From an uncultured Sutterella sp. (lineage in GTDB: Bacteria > Pseudomonadota > Gammaproteobacteria > Burkholderiales > Burkholderiaceae_F), in NCBI GenBank assembly GCA_937906995.1, contig CALESB010000013.1, positions 1-26,550 on the forward strand: a DNA stretch of 26,550 nucleotides, read 5' to 3'. Under the pieces are notes generated by a model. That model made no database searches. It saw only the letters and a list, made by a program, of their open reading frames with translations, and was not told the origin of the DNA. This document shows, one piece after another, positions 15,504 through 23,552 of this stretch (position 1 is its first letter; each line of letters starts with the position of its first letter). The position numbers and the translations under genes are program-made.

Positions 15504-16473
15504 CAACAACTTTTTGACCGCTCCGGTTGCGCTCACTACGGGTGAGCCGGCCGGTATTGGTCCTGAGATTTGCACTCGGGCGGTTTTTGAAACAAACCGC
15601 CCAGTTTGTTTAATTGGTGACCGAGATCTTTTAGAGGCTCAACGAAAAAAGTTCGCCTTGCCCGCGTGGCCTTCTCATGTCACCTTTAAGCATATTCCTC
15701 TGCACACCCCTAACGTAGAAGGTCAACTAAATCCTGAAAATGCAGGTTATGTGCTAGACGTATTAACAGAGGCTGCTCGAGGCTGTATGAATGGTACTTA
15801 CAGTGCTTTATGCACTGCTCCAGTACAAAAAAGTGTCATCAATGATGCAGGCATCCACTTCACTGGACATACGGAATATTTTGCACATTTGGCCAATGTA
15901 AAAAAGGTCGTCATGATGCTTGTTTCATCTGACGAACCTGACGCACTTAGGGTAGCTCTTGTGACAACTCATGTTGCCATTTCACAATTAGCGCAATGCA
16001 TCACTCGTGACAATGTCTCAGAGACTTTGAGCATTTTGCACCATGACCTGCAGGTGGCCTTCGCTATTGACGAACCACGTATTGCTGTCACAGGCCTTAA
16101 TCCACATGCTGGAGAAGGTGGCCATATTGGCCGTGAAGAAGTTGAGGTTATCGAACCTGAAATTAAAAAAGTGCAGGCACTTGGCTGGAATGTCACAGGC
16201 CCACACCCTGCTGACACCATTTTTTCGGCTGCAAAATTAAATCAATATGATGCCGTCTTGTGTATGTATCATGACCAAGGCTTACCGGTCTTAAAACATA
16301 TGAGTTTTGGCCAGGGTGTCAACATTACCTTAGGCTTACCTTACGTGAGAACATCAGTTGACCATGGTACGGCGCTTGATATTGCCGGAAAAGGTATTGC
16401 TAATATTGGAAGTCTTTTAACCGCTTTGCGCCTAGCGCAAACGCTTGCTAAAAATAGAGAACAAAATGCATAA
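15496..16473 (+). CDS. pdxA: 4-hydroxythreonine-4-phosphate dehydrogenase
   Basis: PdxA oxidises 4-phosphohydroxy-L-threonine in the DXP-dependent route to pyridoxal phosphate. The 325-residue length fits. Motifs seen are LTTGEPAGIGPEI at 13-25, HFTGHTEYFAHL, VTTHVAIS and MYHDQGLPVLK (the histidines that hold the divalent metal), ITGLNPHAGE-like VTGLNPHAGEGG and the C-terminal TSVDHGTALDIAGKG. The start is a GTG whose bases overlap the surA stop by 8 bases, a usual arrangement for coupled translation. The surA-pdxA-rsmA order is widely conserved in proteobacteria. Confidence 0.96.
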   Translation: MNNNNFLTAPVALTTGEPAGIGPEICTRAVFETNRPVCLIGDRDLLEAQRKKFALPAWPSHVTFKHIPLHTPNVEGQLNPENAGYVLDVLTEAARGCMNGTYSALCTAPVQKSVINDAGIHFTGHTEYFAHLANVKKVVMMLVSSDEPDALRVALVTTHVAISQLAQCITRDNVSETLSILHHDLQVAFAIDEPRIAVTGLNPHAGEGGHIGREEVEVIEPEIKKVQALGWNVTGPHPADTIFSAAKLNQYDAVLCMYHDQGLPVLKHMSFGQGVNITLGLPYVRTSVDHGTALDIAGKGIANIGSLLTALRLAQTLAKNREQNA

Positions 16474-17269
16474 CGGATTAGCTGGACATCGAGCCCGTAA
16501 ACGATTTGGGCAAAACTTTTTACATGATGAACATTGGATCAACCGCATCGTAAGAACAATTGATGCACAAAAAGGCGATACTATCGTCGAAATTGGTCCG
16601 GGCCAAGCCGCTTTAACACGCAAAATGATCGAAGCAATCGGTCATGTTACTGCAGTTGAAATCGACCGTGATTTGGCAGCCTGGTTAAAAGAAACCTTCC
16701 CAGACTCCTTATCTTTGATTGAAGCCGATGCTTTAAAACTTGACTGGGCCACAACTGTTTATCCTGATAAACGATTGCGTATTATTGGTAACCTCCCTTA
16801 TAACATCTCTAGTCCCTTGCTCTTTCACCTCACCACGGTGGCAGACCGAGTGATTGACCAGCACTTCATGCTTCAAAAAGAAGTTGTTGATCGTATGGTG
16901 GCAGAGCCCGGTAGTAAAGTCTATGGACGGTTATCAGTCATGCTTCAATACCGTTATCGTATGTACAAGATGTTTGATGTTCCCCCCGGTGCATTCACTC
17001 CTGCACCTAAGGTCACTAGCTCTATCGTACGAATGATTCCCAAAAAAGTCGAAGAGCTCTTACCAGTTAATGAAGAACGGTTCTCGGCTATTGTTGCAGC
17101 AGCATTTAATCAACGCCGTAAAACGCTTCGTAATGCTGTCTCAAAGCTATTAACTGAAGATGATATTCGTGCTGCCGATGTTGATCCTACAGCGCGTGCT
17201 GAGAGCCTTAGCGTAGAAGCTTTTGTTCGATTGGCTAACGTCGCAAGTAGCATAAAAATTGAATCTTAA
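16466..17269 (+). CDS. rsmA: 16S rRNA adenine dimethyltransferase (KsgA)
   Basis: RsmA dimethylates two adjacent adenines in helix 45 of 16S rRNA during late 30S assembly; loss gives kasugamycin resistance. The frame opens at a TTG (16445), but I take the ATG at 16466, which overlaps the pdxA stop by 8 bases and has AGAG upstream, giving 267 residues. Motifs are KRFGQNFLHD at about 12-21, the SAM-binding VEIGPGQAALT at 41-51, VEIDRDLAAWL, EADALKLDW, and the catalytic IGNLPYNISSPLL at 107-119. The C-terminal domain contains FNQRRKTLRNAVSKLL. It ends the lptD operon and is followed by a strong terminator. Confidence 0.97.
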   Translation: MHNGLAGHRARKRFGQNFLHDEHWINRIVRTIDAQKGDTIVEIGPGQAALTRKMIEAIGHVTAVEIDRDLAAWLKETFPDSLSLIEADALKLDWATTVYPDKRLRIIGNLPYNISSPLLFHLTTVADRVIDQHFMLQKEVVDRMVAEPGSKVYGRLSVMLQYRYRMYKMFDVPPGAFTPAPKVTSSIVRMIPKKVEELLPVNEERFSAIVAAAFNQRRKTLRNAVSKLLTEDDIRAADVDPTARAESLSVEAFVRLANVASSIKIES

Positions 17270-17271
17270 AT

Positions 17272-17309
17272 AAAGAGAAGGCAGTTTCAAAAAACTGCCT
17301 TTTCTCTTT
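17272..17309. terminator. Bidirectional terminator between rsmA and the MATE gene
   Basis: The stem ggcagttt / aaactgcc has a short caaa-type loop and is extended by gagaa / ttctc with a 2-base bulge. There is an A-rich arm before and T-rich arm after on each strand. It lies between two convergent genes, 3 bases after the rsmA stop and 17 bases from the MATE stop, so it can end both transcripts. Confidence 0.92.
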
Positions 17310-17325
17310 CTTCGTCTATCCTAAC

Positions 17326-18675
17326 TTAGGCTAGCTTCTTTTTTAGTAAGTGAGTTTGGTGGTACCAATAAAGCCAGCTTAACCCAATCGCTGCCACAAT
17401 CCAACTAACTGGATAGACTGCCATTAAAACCTGATAGTCTGGGTACTTCTCAAAAACCGTCCAAACCCAGATAATACGAACAGTACAAATGGAAGCAAGT
17501 GTCATTAATGCAGGTGGTAACGAATAACCATAACCTCGCATTGCATAAGAGACCGTATCCATAATGACTTGGATAAACTCTGGAATCACCACCCATAAAA
17601 TACGTACAAAAGCCAATGCAACAACGGCTTCACTTTCAGTAAATAAGCCTAAAAGTTGACGACTAAAGAGCACAATTAAAATGGTCATTGAAATGGTCGC
17701 TGCAAAATTTAAGCCCATAGCGACCCACATGGCACGACGGCAACGAGCTAGATTGCCAGCGCCATAGTTTTGACTAACAAAAGTTGTTGCGGCCAACCCA
17801 AAGGCATTAATAAAGCAGTAAACATTAATTTCAATCGTAAATGCGGCAACAGAGCCAGCCATCACGTCTGGCCCTAAACTATTGATTGCTGCTTGAATAA
17901 TTAAGTTGGAGATAGAAAAAACAGCGCCTTGCAGCCCAGCTGGCCAACCAATACGTACAATGGAACTTAACTCTCGTTTGTCCACGATACTGAGATGACG
18001 AACATCTAAACGTAATGGCCCATCTGTCTTTATTAAACGGACAAATAAGATACTTGCCGCTAAAAAATTAGCTAACACTGTTGCTGCAGCGACACCTCCA
18101 GCTCCCATCCCCAATACCATAACAGCAAAGAAGTTACCCGCAATATTGAAAATACTGGCAACAATCAACGCCCAAAGCGGAGTCTGCGTATCACCCTGAC
18201 TTCTAAAAATAGCCGCTAAAAAGTTATAAATGGCAATAAAAGGAATCCCAATTAGAAATACTCTCAGGTAGCTTTCGGCGTGCGTCATCACAGAGTCTGG
18301 TACATCAAGCCAAGCAAGGATAGTGCCTGTGAAAGCCTCTCCCAGTAGACTCATAAAAATACCGAATACCACTGCAGTAACAAACGCTGTATGAACGGCC
18401 TGGTGAGCTCTTTCAAAATCTTTCATCCCTAGGGCTCGAGCAACAACCACATTCGCACCTAAGGCCAGACCCACACATAAATTAATAATGAGACCAATCA
18501 CAGGCACATTGCTGCCAACAGCCGCCATAGCCTCACTAGAGACAAAACGACCTAAAACAGCAACGTCCGCTGCATTAAATAGCTGTTGTAGCATCCCTGT
18601 TAATGCCAGCGGAAGGGCAAAAATAATCATCTTGTCCCAGATAGATCCTGTCAACATATCTAATGATTTCGCCAT
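17326..18675 (-). CDS. MATE family multidrug/metabolite efflux transporter
   Basis: A 449-residue inner-membrane protein with about 12 hydrophobic segments. The N-terminal block LTGSIWDKMIIFALPLALTGMLQQLFNAADVAVLGRF is the hallmark of MATE antiporters, and the second half repeats the pattern at IVRIGWPAGLQGAVFSISNLII with FVSQNYGAGN. MATE proteins export cationic compounds using sodium or proton gradients; the substrate cannot be predicted here. The sequence style is closer to the NorM/DinF-like bacterial group common in gut anaerobes than to polysaccharide flippases. AAAGGA lies about 10 bases before the start. A structured leader of about 150 bases precedes it. It stands alone between a terminator on each side, so it is probably a single-gene transcript. 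Confidence 0.9.
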   Translation of the reverse strand: MAKSLDMLTGSIWDKMIIFALPLALTGMLQQLFNAADVAVLGRFVSSEAMAAVGSNVPVIGLIINLCVGLALGANVVVARALGMKDFERAHQAVHTAFVTAVVFGIFMSLLGEAFTGTILAWLDVPDSVMTHAESYLRVFLIGIPFIAIYNFLAAIFRSQGDTQTPLWALIVASIFNIAGNFFAVMVLGMGAGGVAAATVLANFLAASILFVRLIKTDGPLRLDVRHLSIVDKRELSSIVRIGWPAGLQGAVFSISNLIIQAAINSLGPDVMAGSVAAFTIEINVYCFINAFGLAATTFVSQNYGAGNLARCRRAMWVAMGLNFAATISMTILIVLFSRQLLGLFTESEAVVALAFVRILWVVIPEFIQVIMDTVSYAMRGYGYSLPPALMTLASICTVRIIWVWTVFEKYPDYQVLMAVYPVSWIVAAIGLSWLYWYHQTHLLKKKLA

Positions 18676-18829
18676 CGCCCAATATTCCTTTCACTTATTC
18701 TTTTTATCTAACTAGCAAATTATCGCTCTGAATATATGAATTTAATTTATCCTTTCGGGCTTTTCCTAGTACGACTAAGGTATTTCCTACCTATCTGGGA
18801 TTTCACTGAGACCTTAGAAATTAAGTAAA
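18676..18829 (-). promoter_or_regulatory. Structured 5' leader of the MATE gene, candidate riboregulator
   Basis: This 154-base gap contains at least three mutually exclusive stems that share bases 18775-18782: ctaaggt with accttag (18811-18817), ggta with tacc (18788-18791), and actaagg with cctagt (18765-18770, one bulge). On the minus strand the RNA then carries an AAAAGCCCGAAAGGA stretch. Alternative pairing of one segment is typical of attenuators and riboswitches. I cannot match it to a known riboswitch class by eye: guanidine-I (ykkC) shares a similar AAAAGCCCG tail, but its other conserved blocks are not apparent. A promoter is not obvious. Confidence 0.4.
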
Positions 18830-18860
18830 GATGTTGCCTTAGTGCTCAAAAGGCAACATC
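18830..18860 (-). terminator. Terminator overlapping the stop codon of the YgjP-like gene
   Basis: A perfect 11-bp stem (gatgttgcctt / aaggcaacatc) with a 9-base loop that contains the TAA stop codon. On the minus strand it is followed by TTTACTT. Because the 5' arm is coding sequence, translating ribosomes would cover it until release. Confidence 0.8.
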
Positions 18861-19687
18861 GGAATATAAACTCCCTTTAGTGCTTTTTTAGCCACCTCAT
18901 ACCCAGGATAAATTTCGGCTACGCGTTGCCAAAAACGAGGACTATGGTTCATCTCACTTAGGTGAGCCAATTCATGTGCAATCACATAATCAATGATTTC
19001 GGGCTTTAAATGCATTAAACGCCAATTAAGCCGTATACGACGATCAGAAGAGCAAGAACCCCAGCGTCCCTTTGCGCTTGACAAAGACCAAGAGTGATAC
19101 TGGACACCAGCTGTCTCTGACAATGAACGGATACGTTCATCAAAATGCTTTGTCGCAGTATTTTTAAACCACACCTGAACCCAGTCTTTCACACGAGACT
19201 CTTCCGCATCTTTGGGTAAATTAACATGTAGGACCCACCCATCATTGTCTGACTGCAAGATCGAATCCTGAATTGAAGAGCCGAGTTGAATACGTAACTG
19301 ACCACCCAAATAAGGTAAAACAGCACCATCAACAAAACGAATTTGAGCGGTTCCTAACTCATTTTGCCATTGAGAAAACTGTTGTAATTTTTTACGAACC
19401 CAATCCGCACGTTCTTGAATCATTCGATCAATTTCTGCTTTAGAGACCCAACGCGGCGCTCGTACTGTTAAACCTTTTTCATCAACAATAAAACCCACAG
19501 TTTTTCGTTGTGCACGCTCTAAGCGATACTCCAAAGGAGCTTGATGAACATCAATACTTGGTTTGATAAGCTTCGTTTCTACGTCAGTTTTTTCTTCATT
19601 TTGAGCTGACACTGCCGAATCAAGAAAATCAAACAAAGCTAGCTGCTGAATGTCTTCCCAAAGGCCTGAAAGATTATTTTTTTTCAT
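18839..19687 (-). CDS. YgjP-like (SprT-fold, M48-annotated) zinc metallopeptidase
   Basis: A 282-residue protein whose C-terminal half is the YgjP/DUF45 domain: SAKGRWGSCSSDRRIRLNWR at about 204-223, then IAHELAHLSEMNHSPRFW with HELAH at 238-242 and His248 as the likely third zinc ligand. The N-terminal 50 residues are variable, and the central region (FIVDEKGLTVRAPRWVSKAEIDRMI) is typical of the family. Members are widespread and usually annotated as M48-family metal-dependent hydrolases, sometimes next to restriction genes, but the cellular role is poorly defined. Its ATG overlaps the plsC-type gene by 14 bases, so translation is coupled. No signal peptide is seen, so it is probably cytoplasmic. 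Confidence 0.88.
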   Translation of the reverse strand: MKKNNLSGLWEDIQQLALFDFLDSAVSAQNEEKTDVETKLIKPSIDVHQAPLEYRLERAQRKTVGFIVDEKGLTVRAPRWVSKAEIDRMIQERADWVRKKLQQFSQWQNELGTAQIRFVDGAVLPYLGGQLRIQLGSSIQDSILQSDNDGWVLHVNLPKDAEESRVKDWVQVWFKNTATKHFDERIRSLSETAGVQYHSWSLSSAKGRWGSCSSDRRIRLNWRLMHLKPEIIDYVIAHELAHLSEMNHSPRFWQRVAEIYPGYEVAKKALKGVYIPMLPFEH

Positions 19688-20408
19688 ACAAGTGGGGAGA
19701 AATGACTCTCATCTCGGACTCAATCCATCCAACAAGCTCTTCTTGGATATCTTCAAATTGACGCCCTTTTGTCTCAATGGGTTTACCTACTGAAATGGTA
19801 ATGAGTCCCGGCTTTTTAGCTATGCTATTTCTAGGCCAACATTCACCTGAATTCAAAGCAACAGGAACAATTTTTGTACCAGTTAACGCGGCAAAGCGCG
19901 CGCCCCCTGTCTTATAGTGTGGTTCAGCACCTGGTGCTGTCCGCGTTCCTTCCGGGAACATTAAGAGCCACCAACCATTCTTAATAAACTGACGGCCTTG
20001 ACGCAAAAACTGAGAATAGGCATTCGCCCCTTTTTTTCTGTCGATTGCCATCATATTAAGAGTGGCTAAAGCTTGTCCAAAAACTGGCACATAGTGCAAT
20101 TCTTTTTTGTACACAAAGCTCGTTAGATGAGGAACATTTGCAATAAGCCAGAAGATCTCCCAAGCTGATTGGTGTTTACTAAGAACCAAAACTGGTTCCG
20201 TTGTAGCTGGAAAGTTTTCCATGCCACGAACCTCATAACGCATGCCACAAATAAGCCGACCACACTCCAAAATAAGGCGAGCCCAAGAACGCCCTAACCG
20301 GTAGCGCCAAGTCAACGGGCCTGGGTACAAAATCATTAAAACAATGGCTAGCGGTATTAACGTAATCGCTAAAACAATGTAAAAAAGCCAACCGCGAAGT
20401 ACATGCAT
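19674..20408 (-). CDS. plsC: 1-acyl-sn-glycerol-3-phosphate acyltransferase (PlsC-type)
   Basis: Acylates lysophosphatidic acid to phosphatidic acid in phospholipid synthesis. The 244-residue protein has an N-terminal membrane anchor (about 7-30) and the LPLAT motifs. Block I reads KHQSAWE at 78-84, so the catalytic acid of the usual HX4D is Glu84, a variant often seen in proteobacterial PlsC proteins. FPEGTR stands at 151-156, and VPVALNSGECW gives the last block. The gene shares its last 14 bases with the YgjP-like gene, with a run of eight A at the junction. A terminator separates it from glyS upstream. In many Burkholderiales gmhB lies between glyS and plsC but it is not here. Another lysophospholipid acyltransferase specificity is possible. 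Confidence 0.9.
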   Translation of the reverse strand: MHVLRGWLFYIVLAITLIPLAIVLMILYPGPLTWRYRLGRSWARLILECGRLICGMRYEVRGMENFPATTEPVLVLSKHQSAWEIFWLIANVPHLTSFVYKKELHYVPVFGQALATLNMMAIDRKKGANAYSQFLRQGRQFIKNGWWLLMFPEGTRTAPGAEPHYKTGGARFAALTGTKIVPVALNSGECWPRNSIAKKPGLITISVGKPIETKGRQFEDIQEELVGWIESEMRVISPHLYEKK

Positions 20409-20428
20409 CCGTTTGATCCCGAAAATAA

Positions 20429-20459
20429 AAAAAGCTCTCGTTTAACACGAGAGCTTTTT
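20429..20459 (-). terminator. Intrinsic terminator after glyS
   Basis: A perfect 12-bp stem (aaaaagctctcg / cgagagcttttt) with a 7-base loop and T-runs on both strands. It lies 19 bases after the glyS stop, upstream of plsC. Confidence 0.93.
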
Positions 20460-20477
20460 GCTTTAACGCATTAAACC

Positions 20478-22583
20478 TTAGTTAGCCAAACGAGATAATT
20501 CAGCTACAAGGTTCATTGTACGATGTAAACGAGCCAAAAGGGCCAAACGATTTTGACGAATTTGGTCATTTTCAACGTTAACCATGACATCTTCAAAGAA
20601 TTGGTCAACAGGGGCCTTCATCGGAGCCATGAGCTTCAAGACATCCGTGTAGGCAGCATCAGCGTACAAAGCTTGAACTTGCGGTTCAACTGCCACCAAA
20701 GCTTCAAAGAGAGCCTTTTCTGCATCTTGCTCAAACAAGCCTGCATCGACTTCCTTAATAGCTTCCGTGCTCTTTTTAAGGATATTACCGATACGCTTAT
20801 TGGCGGCAGCCAATGCTTGAGCTTCCGGCATTTGAGAGAAGGCACGAACAGCTTCTAAGCGAGCCGGTACTTCCAAAACTGTAGCGGGATTAGCTGCCAA
20901 CACAGCATCGACTTCTTGAGCGCTGTAGCCCATGTCCTTAAACATCACACGCAAGCGATCTTCAAAGAAGGCCAACAACTCTTGGCGAGAGTCCTTCACA
21001 CCCGGTACCGTTTGCATGGCTTCGTAACCGATATCAACCAATTGGCTCAAAGAGACATTCAATTGTTTTTCGATCAACATGCGAAGCACACCCAAGGCGT
21101 GACGACGCAAAGCAAACGGGTCCTTATCACCCGTAGGCATTTGACCAATACCGAAAAGACCTGACAAGGTTTCAAGCTTATCAGCCAAAGCAACAGCCAA
21201 GCTAACAGCCGTCGACGGTAAGGCATCGCCAGCAAATCGGGGTTGATAGTGTTCACGAATGGCCTTGGCCACATCTTCGCTTTCTCCATCATGCTTGGCG
21301 TAGTACTCACCCATAATGCCTTGCAATTCAGGGAATTCGCCAACCATCAACGTCAAGAGGTCAACCTTAGCTAATTGAGCAGCACGAATGGCTTCGTCAC
21401 GATTGGCTCCAATCAAATCTGCTACACGAGCTGCAATGGTCTTAACGCGTTCCACACGTTCAGCTTGGGTACCAAGCTTATTGTGATAAACAACGTTCTT
21501 CAATTCAGGAATACGGCTTTCCAACGTTGTCTTCTTGTCTTGGTCATAGAAGAACTTAGCGTCAGCCAAACGAGCACGAACCACACGAGCATTACCAGAA
21601 CGAATAGCATCGCCACCGTCCTTGGCTTCCAAATGAGAAATCAAAAGGAAGCGATTCATCAAGTGACCTTGAGCATCCTTGATTGCAAAATAACGTTGGT
21701 TTTCTTGCATCGTCAAGATCAAACACTCTTGCGGCACTACCAAGAATTCTTCTTCGAAGGAAGATTCGTAGACCACCGGCCATTCCGTCAAAGCCGTCAC
21801 TTCTTCAATAAGGGCTTCCGGCATAATGGCTTCGCCACCCATGGCAGCGGCCATTTCATGGCACTTTTCAACGATCTTGGCACGACGAGCTTCAAAGGAA
21901 GGCATCACCTTACCTTCCGTTTGCAATTGCTCCTCGTAGCTATCTGCAGATTTGATAGACAACATGCCTTCCGTATGGAAGCGGTGACCCATCGTAACGC
22001 GATCTGCCTTCAAACCCACAAATTCAACTGGCACAACATCAGAGCCATAAAGAGCCATCAAGTGCTTAACAGGACGCACAAAGGAAACTGTCGTTTCACC
22101 ATCGGACAATTGATAGTGCATCACCTTAGGAATCGGAAGGTTATTAGCAGCTTCTACAATAGCCGTTTGAAGACCAACTGCTAACTCAACACCAGGACGT
22201 ACACCTTCGTAAACTAATTGTTCATTCTTGCCATCACTGACGCGTTGAAGTTCGCTAACTTCGGCAGAAATGCCCAATGCCTTCATCTTCTTTTGCAAAG
22301 CTGGTGTCGGTTGGCCTTCTGCATCTAAACCCACACGAACCGGCACTAACTTTTGCTTAAATGCTTGGTCGGGAGACTTCGGCAAAACATTCGTAATCAA
22401 TGCTGCCAAACGACGCGGAGAACCGTAAACGGTCGTCACAGAGCCATCAGCCAAAAAGTTTTGGCTAGCCAAACTCTTTTCCAAATTCTTCGCAAACGCT
22501 TCAGACAACTTATGTAAGGCCTTCGGCGGCAATTCTTCGGTTTGTAATTCCACTAACAAACTAGTCATTTTCATCTGCCCCAT
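20478..22583 (-). CDS. glyS: Glycyl-tRNA synthetase beta subunit
   Basis: The beta subunit of the bacterial heterotetrameric glycyl-tRNA synthetase, which binds tRNA-Gly. The 701-residue protein has the N-terminal LLVELQTEELPPKAL, YGSPRRLAALI, the HD-like region around MGHRFHTEG, VVPQECLILTMQENQRYFAI, SRIPELKNVVYHNKLGTQAERV, GEFPELQGIMGEYYAKHDGE and GQMPTGDKDPFALRRHALG, plus a C-terminal anticodon-binding (DALR-like) region ending in RLALLARLHRTMNLVAELSRL. Length and motif order agree with the family. Three in-frame ATGs lie within the first 16 bases; the one at 22568 gives the commonest family N-terminus (MTSLLVELQTEEL) and has GGGG 9 bases upstream, so the first five residues are uncertain. 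It follows glyQ by 5 bases. Confidence 0.98.
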   Translation of the reverse strand: MGQMKMTSLLVELQTEELPPKALHKLSEAFAKNLEKSLASQNFLADGSVTTVYGSPRRLAALITNVLPKSPDQAFKQKLVPVRVGLDAEGQPTPALQKKMKALGISAEVSELQRVSDGKNEQLVYEGVRPGVELAVGLQTAIVEAANNLPIPKVMHYQLSDGETTVSFVRPVKHLMALYGSDVVPVEFVGLKADRVTMGHRFHTEGMLSIKSADSYEEQLQTEGKVMPSFEARRAKIVEKCHEMAAAMGGEAIMPEALIEEVTALTEWPVVYESSFEEEFLVVPQECLILTMQENQRYFAIKDAQGHLMNRFLLISHLEAKDGGDAIRSGNARVVRARLADAKFFYDQDKKTTLESRIPELKNVVYHNKLGTQAERVERVKTIAARVADLIGANRDEAIRAAQLAKVDLLTLMVGEFPELQGIMGEYYAKHDGESEDVAKAIREHYQPRFAGDALPSTAVSLAVALADKLETLSGLFGIGQMPTGDKDPFALRRHALGVLRMLIEKQLNVSLSQLVDIGYEAMQTVPGVKDSRQELLAFFEDRLRVMFKDMGYSAQEVDAVLAANPATVLEVPARLEAVRAFSQMPEAQALAAANKRIGNILKKSTEAIKEVDAGLFEQDAEKALFEALVAVEPQVQALYADAAYTDVLKLMAPMKAPVDQFFEDVMVNVENDQIRQNRLALLARLHRTMNLVAELSRLAN

Positions 22584-22588
22584 TCTTA

Positions 22589-23491
22589 TTAATTCTTTTT
22601 GAGCATCGGGAAGCCCAAACGTTCACGAGAGTCATAGTAGCTTTGAGCCACAGAGCGACTGATATTGCGGATACGTGCAATGTAAGCGGCACGTTCTGTC
22701 ACACTGATAGCCCCACGAGCATCCAAAAGGTTGAAGGTATGACCAGCCTTTAACACCATTTCATAGGCTGGCAATGCTAAGTTCAAATCCATCATGCGCT
22801 TAGCTTCACTTTCAAAGTAGTTGAATTGGCTCAACAACTTTTCAGGGTCACTTGCTTCAAAGTTGTAGTGGCTTTGTTCCACTTCATTTTGATGGAAGAC
22901 GTCACCATAGGTAAGAACGCGTTCCGTACCATCAGCATCCTTCCACTTCGTATAAACCAAGTCGTAGACGTTGTCGCAATTTTGCAAATACATCGTCAAA
23001 CGTTCAAGACCGTACGTGATTTCACCAGTGATGGGCTTGCACTCCAAACCGCCGACTTGTTGGAAGTACGTAAATTGCGTCACTTCCATGCCGTTCATCC
23101 AGATTTCCCAACCCAAACCCCAGGCACCTAAGGTCGGATTTTCCCAGTTATCTTCAACGAAGCGAATATCATTGACTTCCGTGTCAATACCCAAAGCACG
23201 CAAGCTACCCAAATACAAATCAACAATATTAGTCGGAGCTGGCTTTAAAACCACTTGATATTGGTGGTGTTGGTGCAAACGGTTGGGATTCTCACCATAA
23301 CGAGCATCCTTAGGACGACGAGACGGTTGAACATAGGCAGCACGCCACGGCTCAGGCCCTAACGCTCTTAAAAAGGTTGCGGTGTGAGACGTACCTGCAC
23401 CCACTTCCATGTCAATCGGTTGCAATAAGGCGCAACCTTGTTGATTCCAATACTGCTGTAAGCGCAGAATGACTTCTTGAAACGTAATCAT
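22589..23491 (-). CDS. glyQ: Glycyl-tRNA synthetase alpha subunit
   Basis: The alpha subunit holds the class II catalytic core that activates glycine. Motifs include TFQEVILRLQQYWNQQGC at the start, DMEVGAGTSHTATFLRALGPEPW, AYVQPSRRPKDARYGENPNR, LGSLRALGIDTEVNDIRFVEDNWENPTLGAWGLGWE and GLECKPITGEITYGLERL, essentially the whole family signature. The frame begins at a TTG (23497), but the ATG at 23491 with AAAGG about 9 bases upstream gives the usual N-terminus and 300 residues. It is transcribed with glyS. The 61 bases back to lnt hold no terminator, so it could share the corC-lnt transcript or use a local promoter. Confidence 0.98.
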   Translation of the reverse strand: MITFQEVILRLQQYWNQQGCALLQPIDMEVGAGTSHTATFLRALGPEPWRAAYVQPSRRPKDARYGENPNRLHQHHQYQVVLKPAPTNIVDLYLGSLRALGIDTEVNDIRFVEDNWENPTLGAWGLGWEIWMNGMEVTQFTYFQQVGGLECKPITGEITYGLERLTMYLQNCDNVYDLVYTKWKDADGTERVLTYGDVFHQNEVEQSHYNFEASDPEKLLSQFNYFESEAKRMMDLNLALPAYEMVLKAGHTFNLLDARGAISVTERAAYIARIRNISRSVAQSYYDSRERLGFPMLKKN

Positions 23492-23552
23492 CGCCAAAGA
23501 CCTTTGTTAAAAAATAGAGTATTACACCGTCACCAGTGCCGAATATTTAATT

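Noticed and set aside
18751..18781. Guanidine-I (ykkC) riboswitch in the MATE leader.
   Set aside because: Only a short AAAAGCCCG-like stretch matches; the conserved upstream blocks of that class could not be found by eye, so it is reported only as an unclassified structured leader.
21375..22184. A 269-residue open frame on the plus strand opposite glyS.
   Set aside because: It lies wholly within the well-conserved glyS coding strand, has no recognisable domain, and its composition (rich in His, Phe, Asn, Thr) is typical of antisense shadows.
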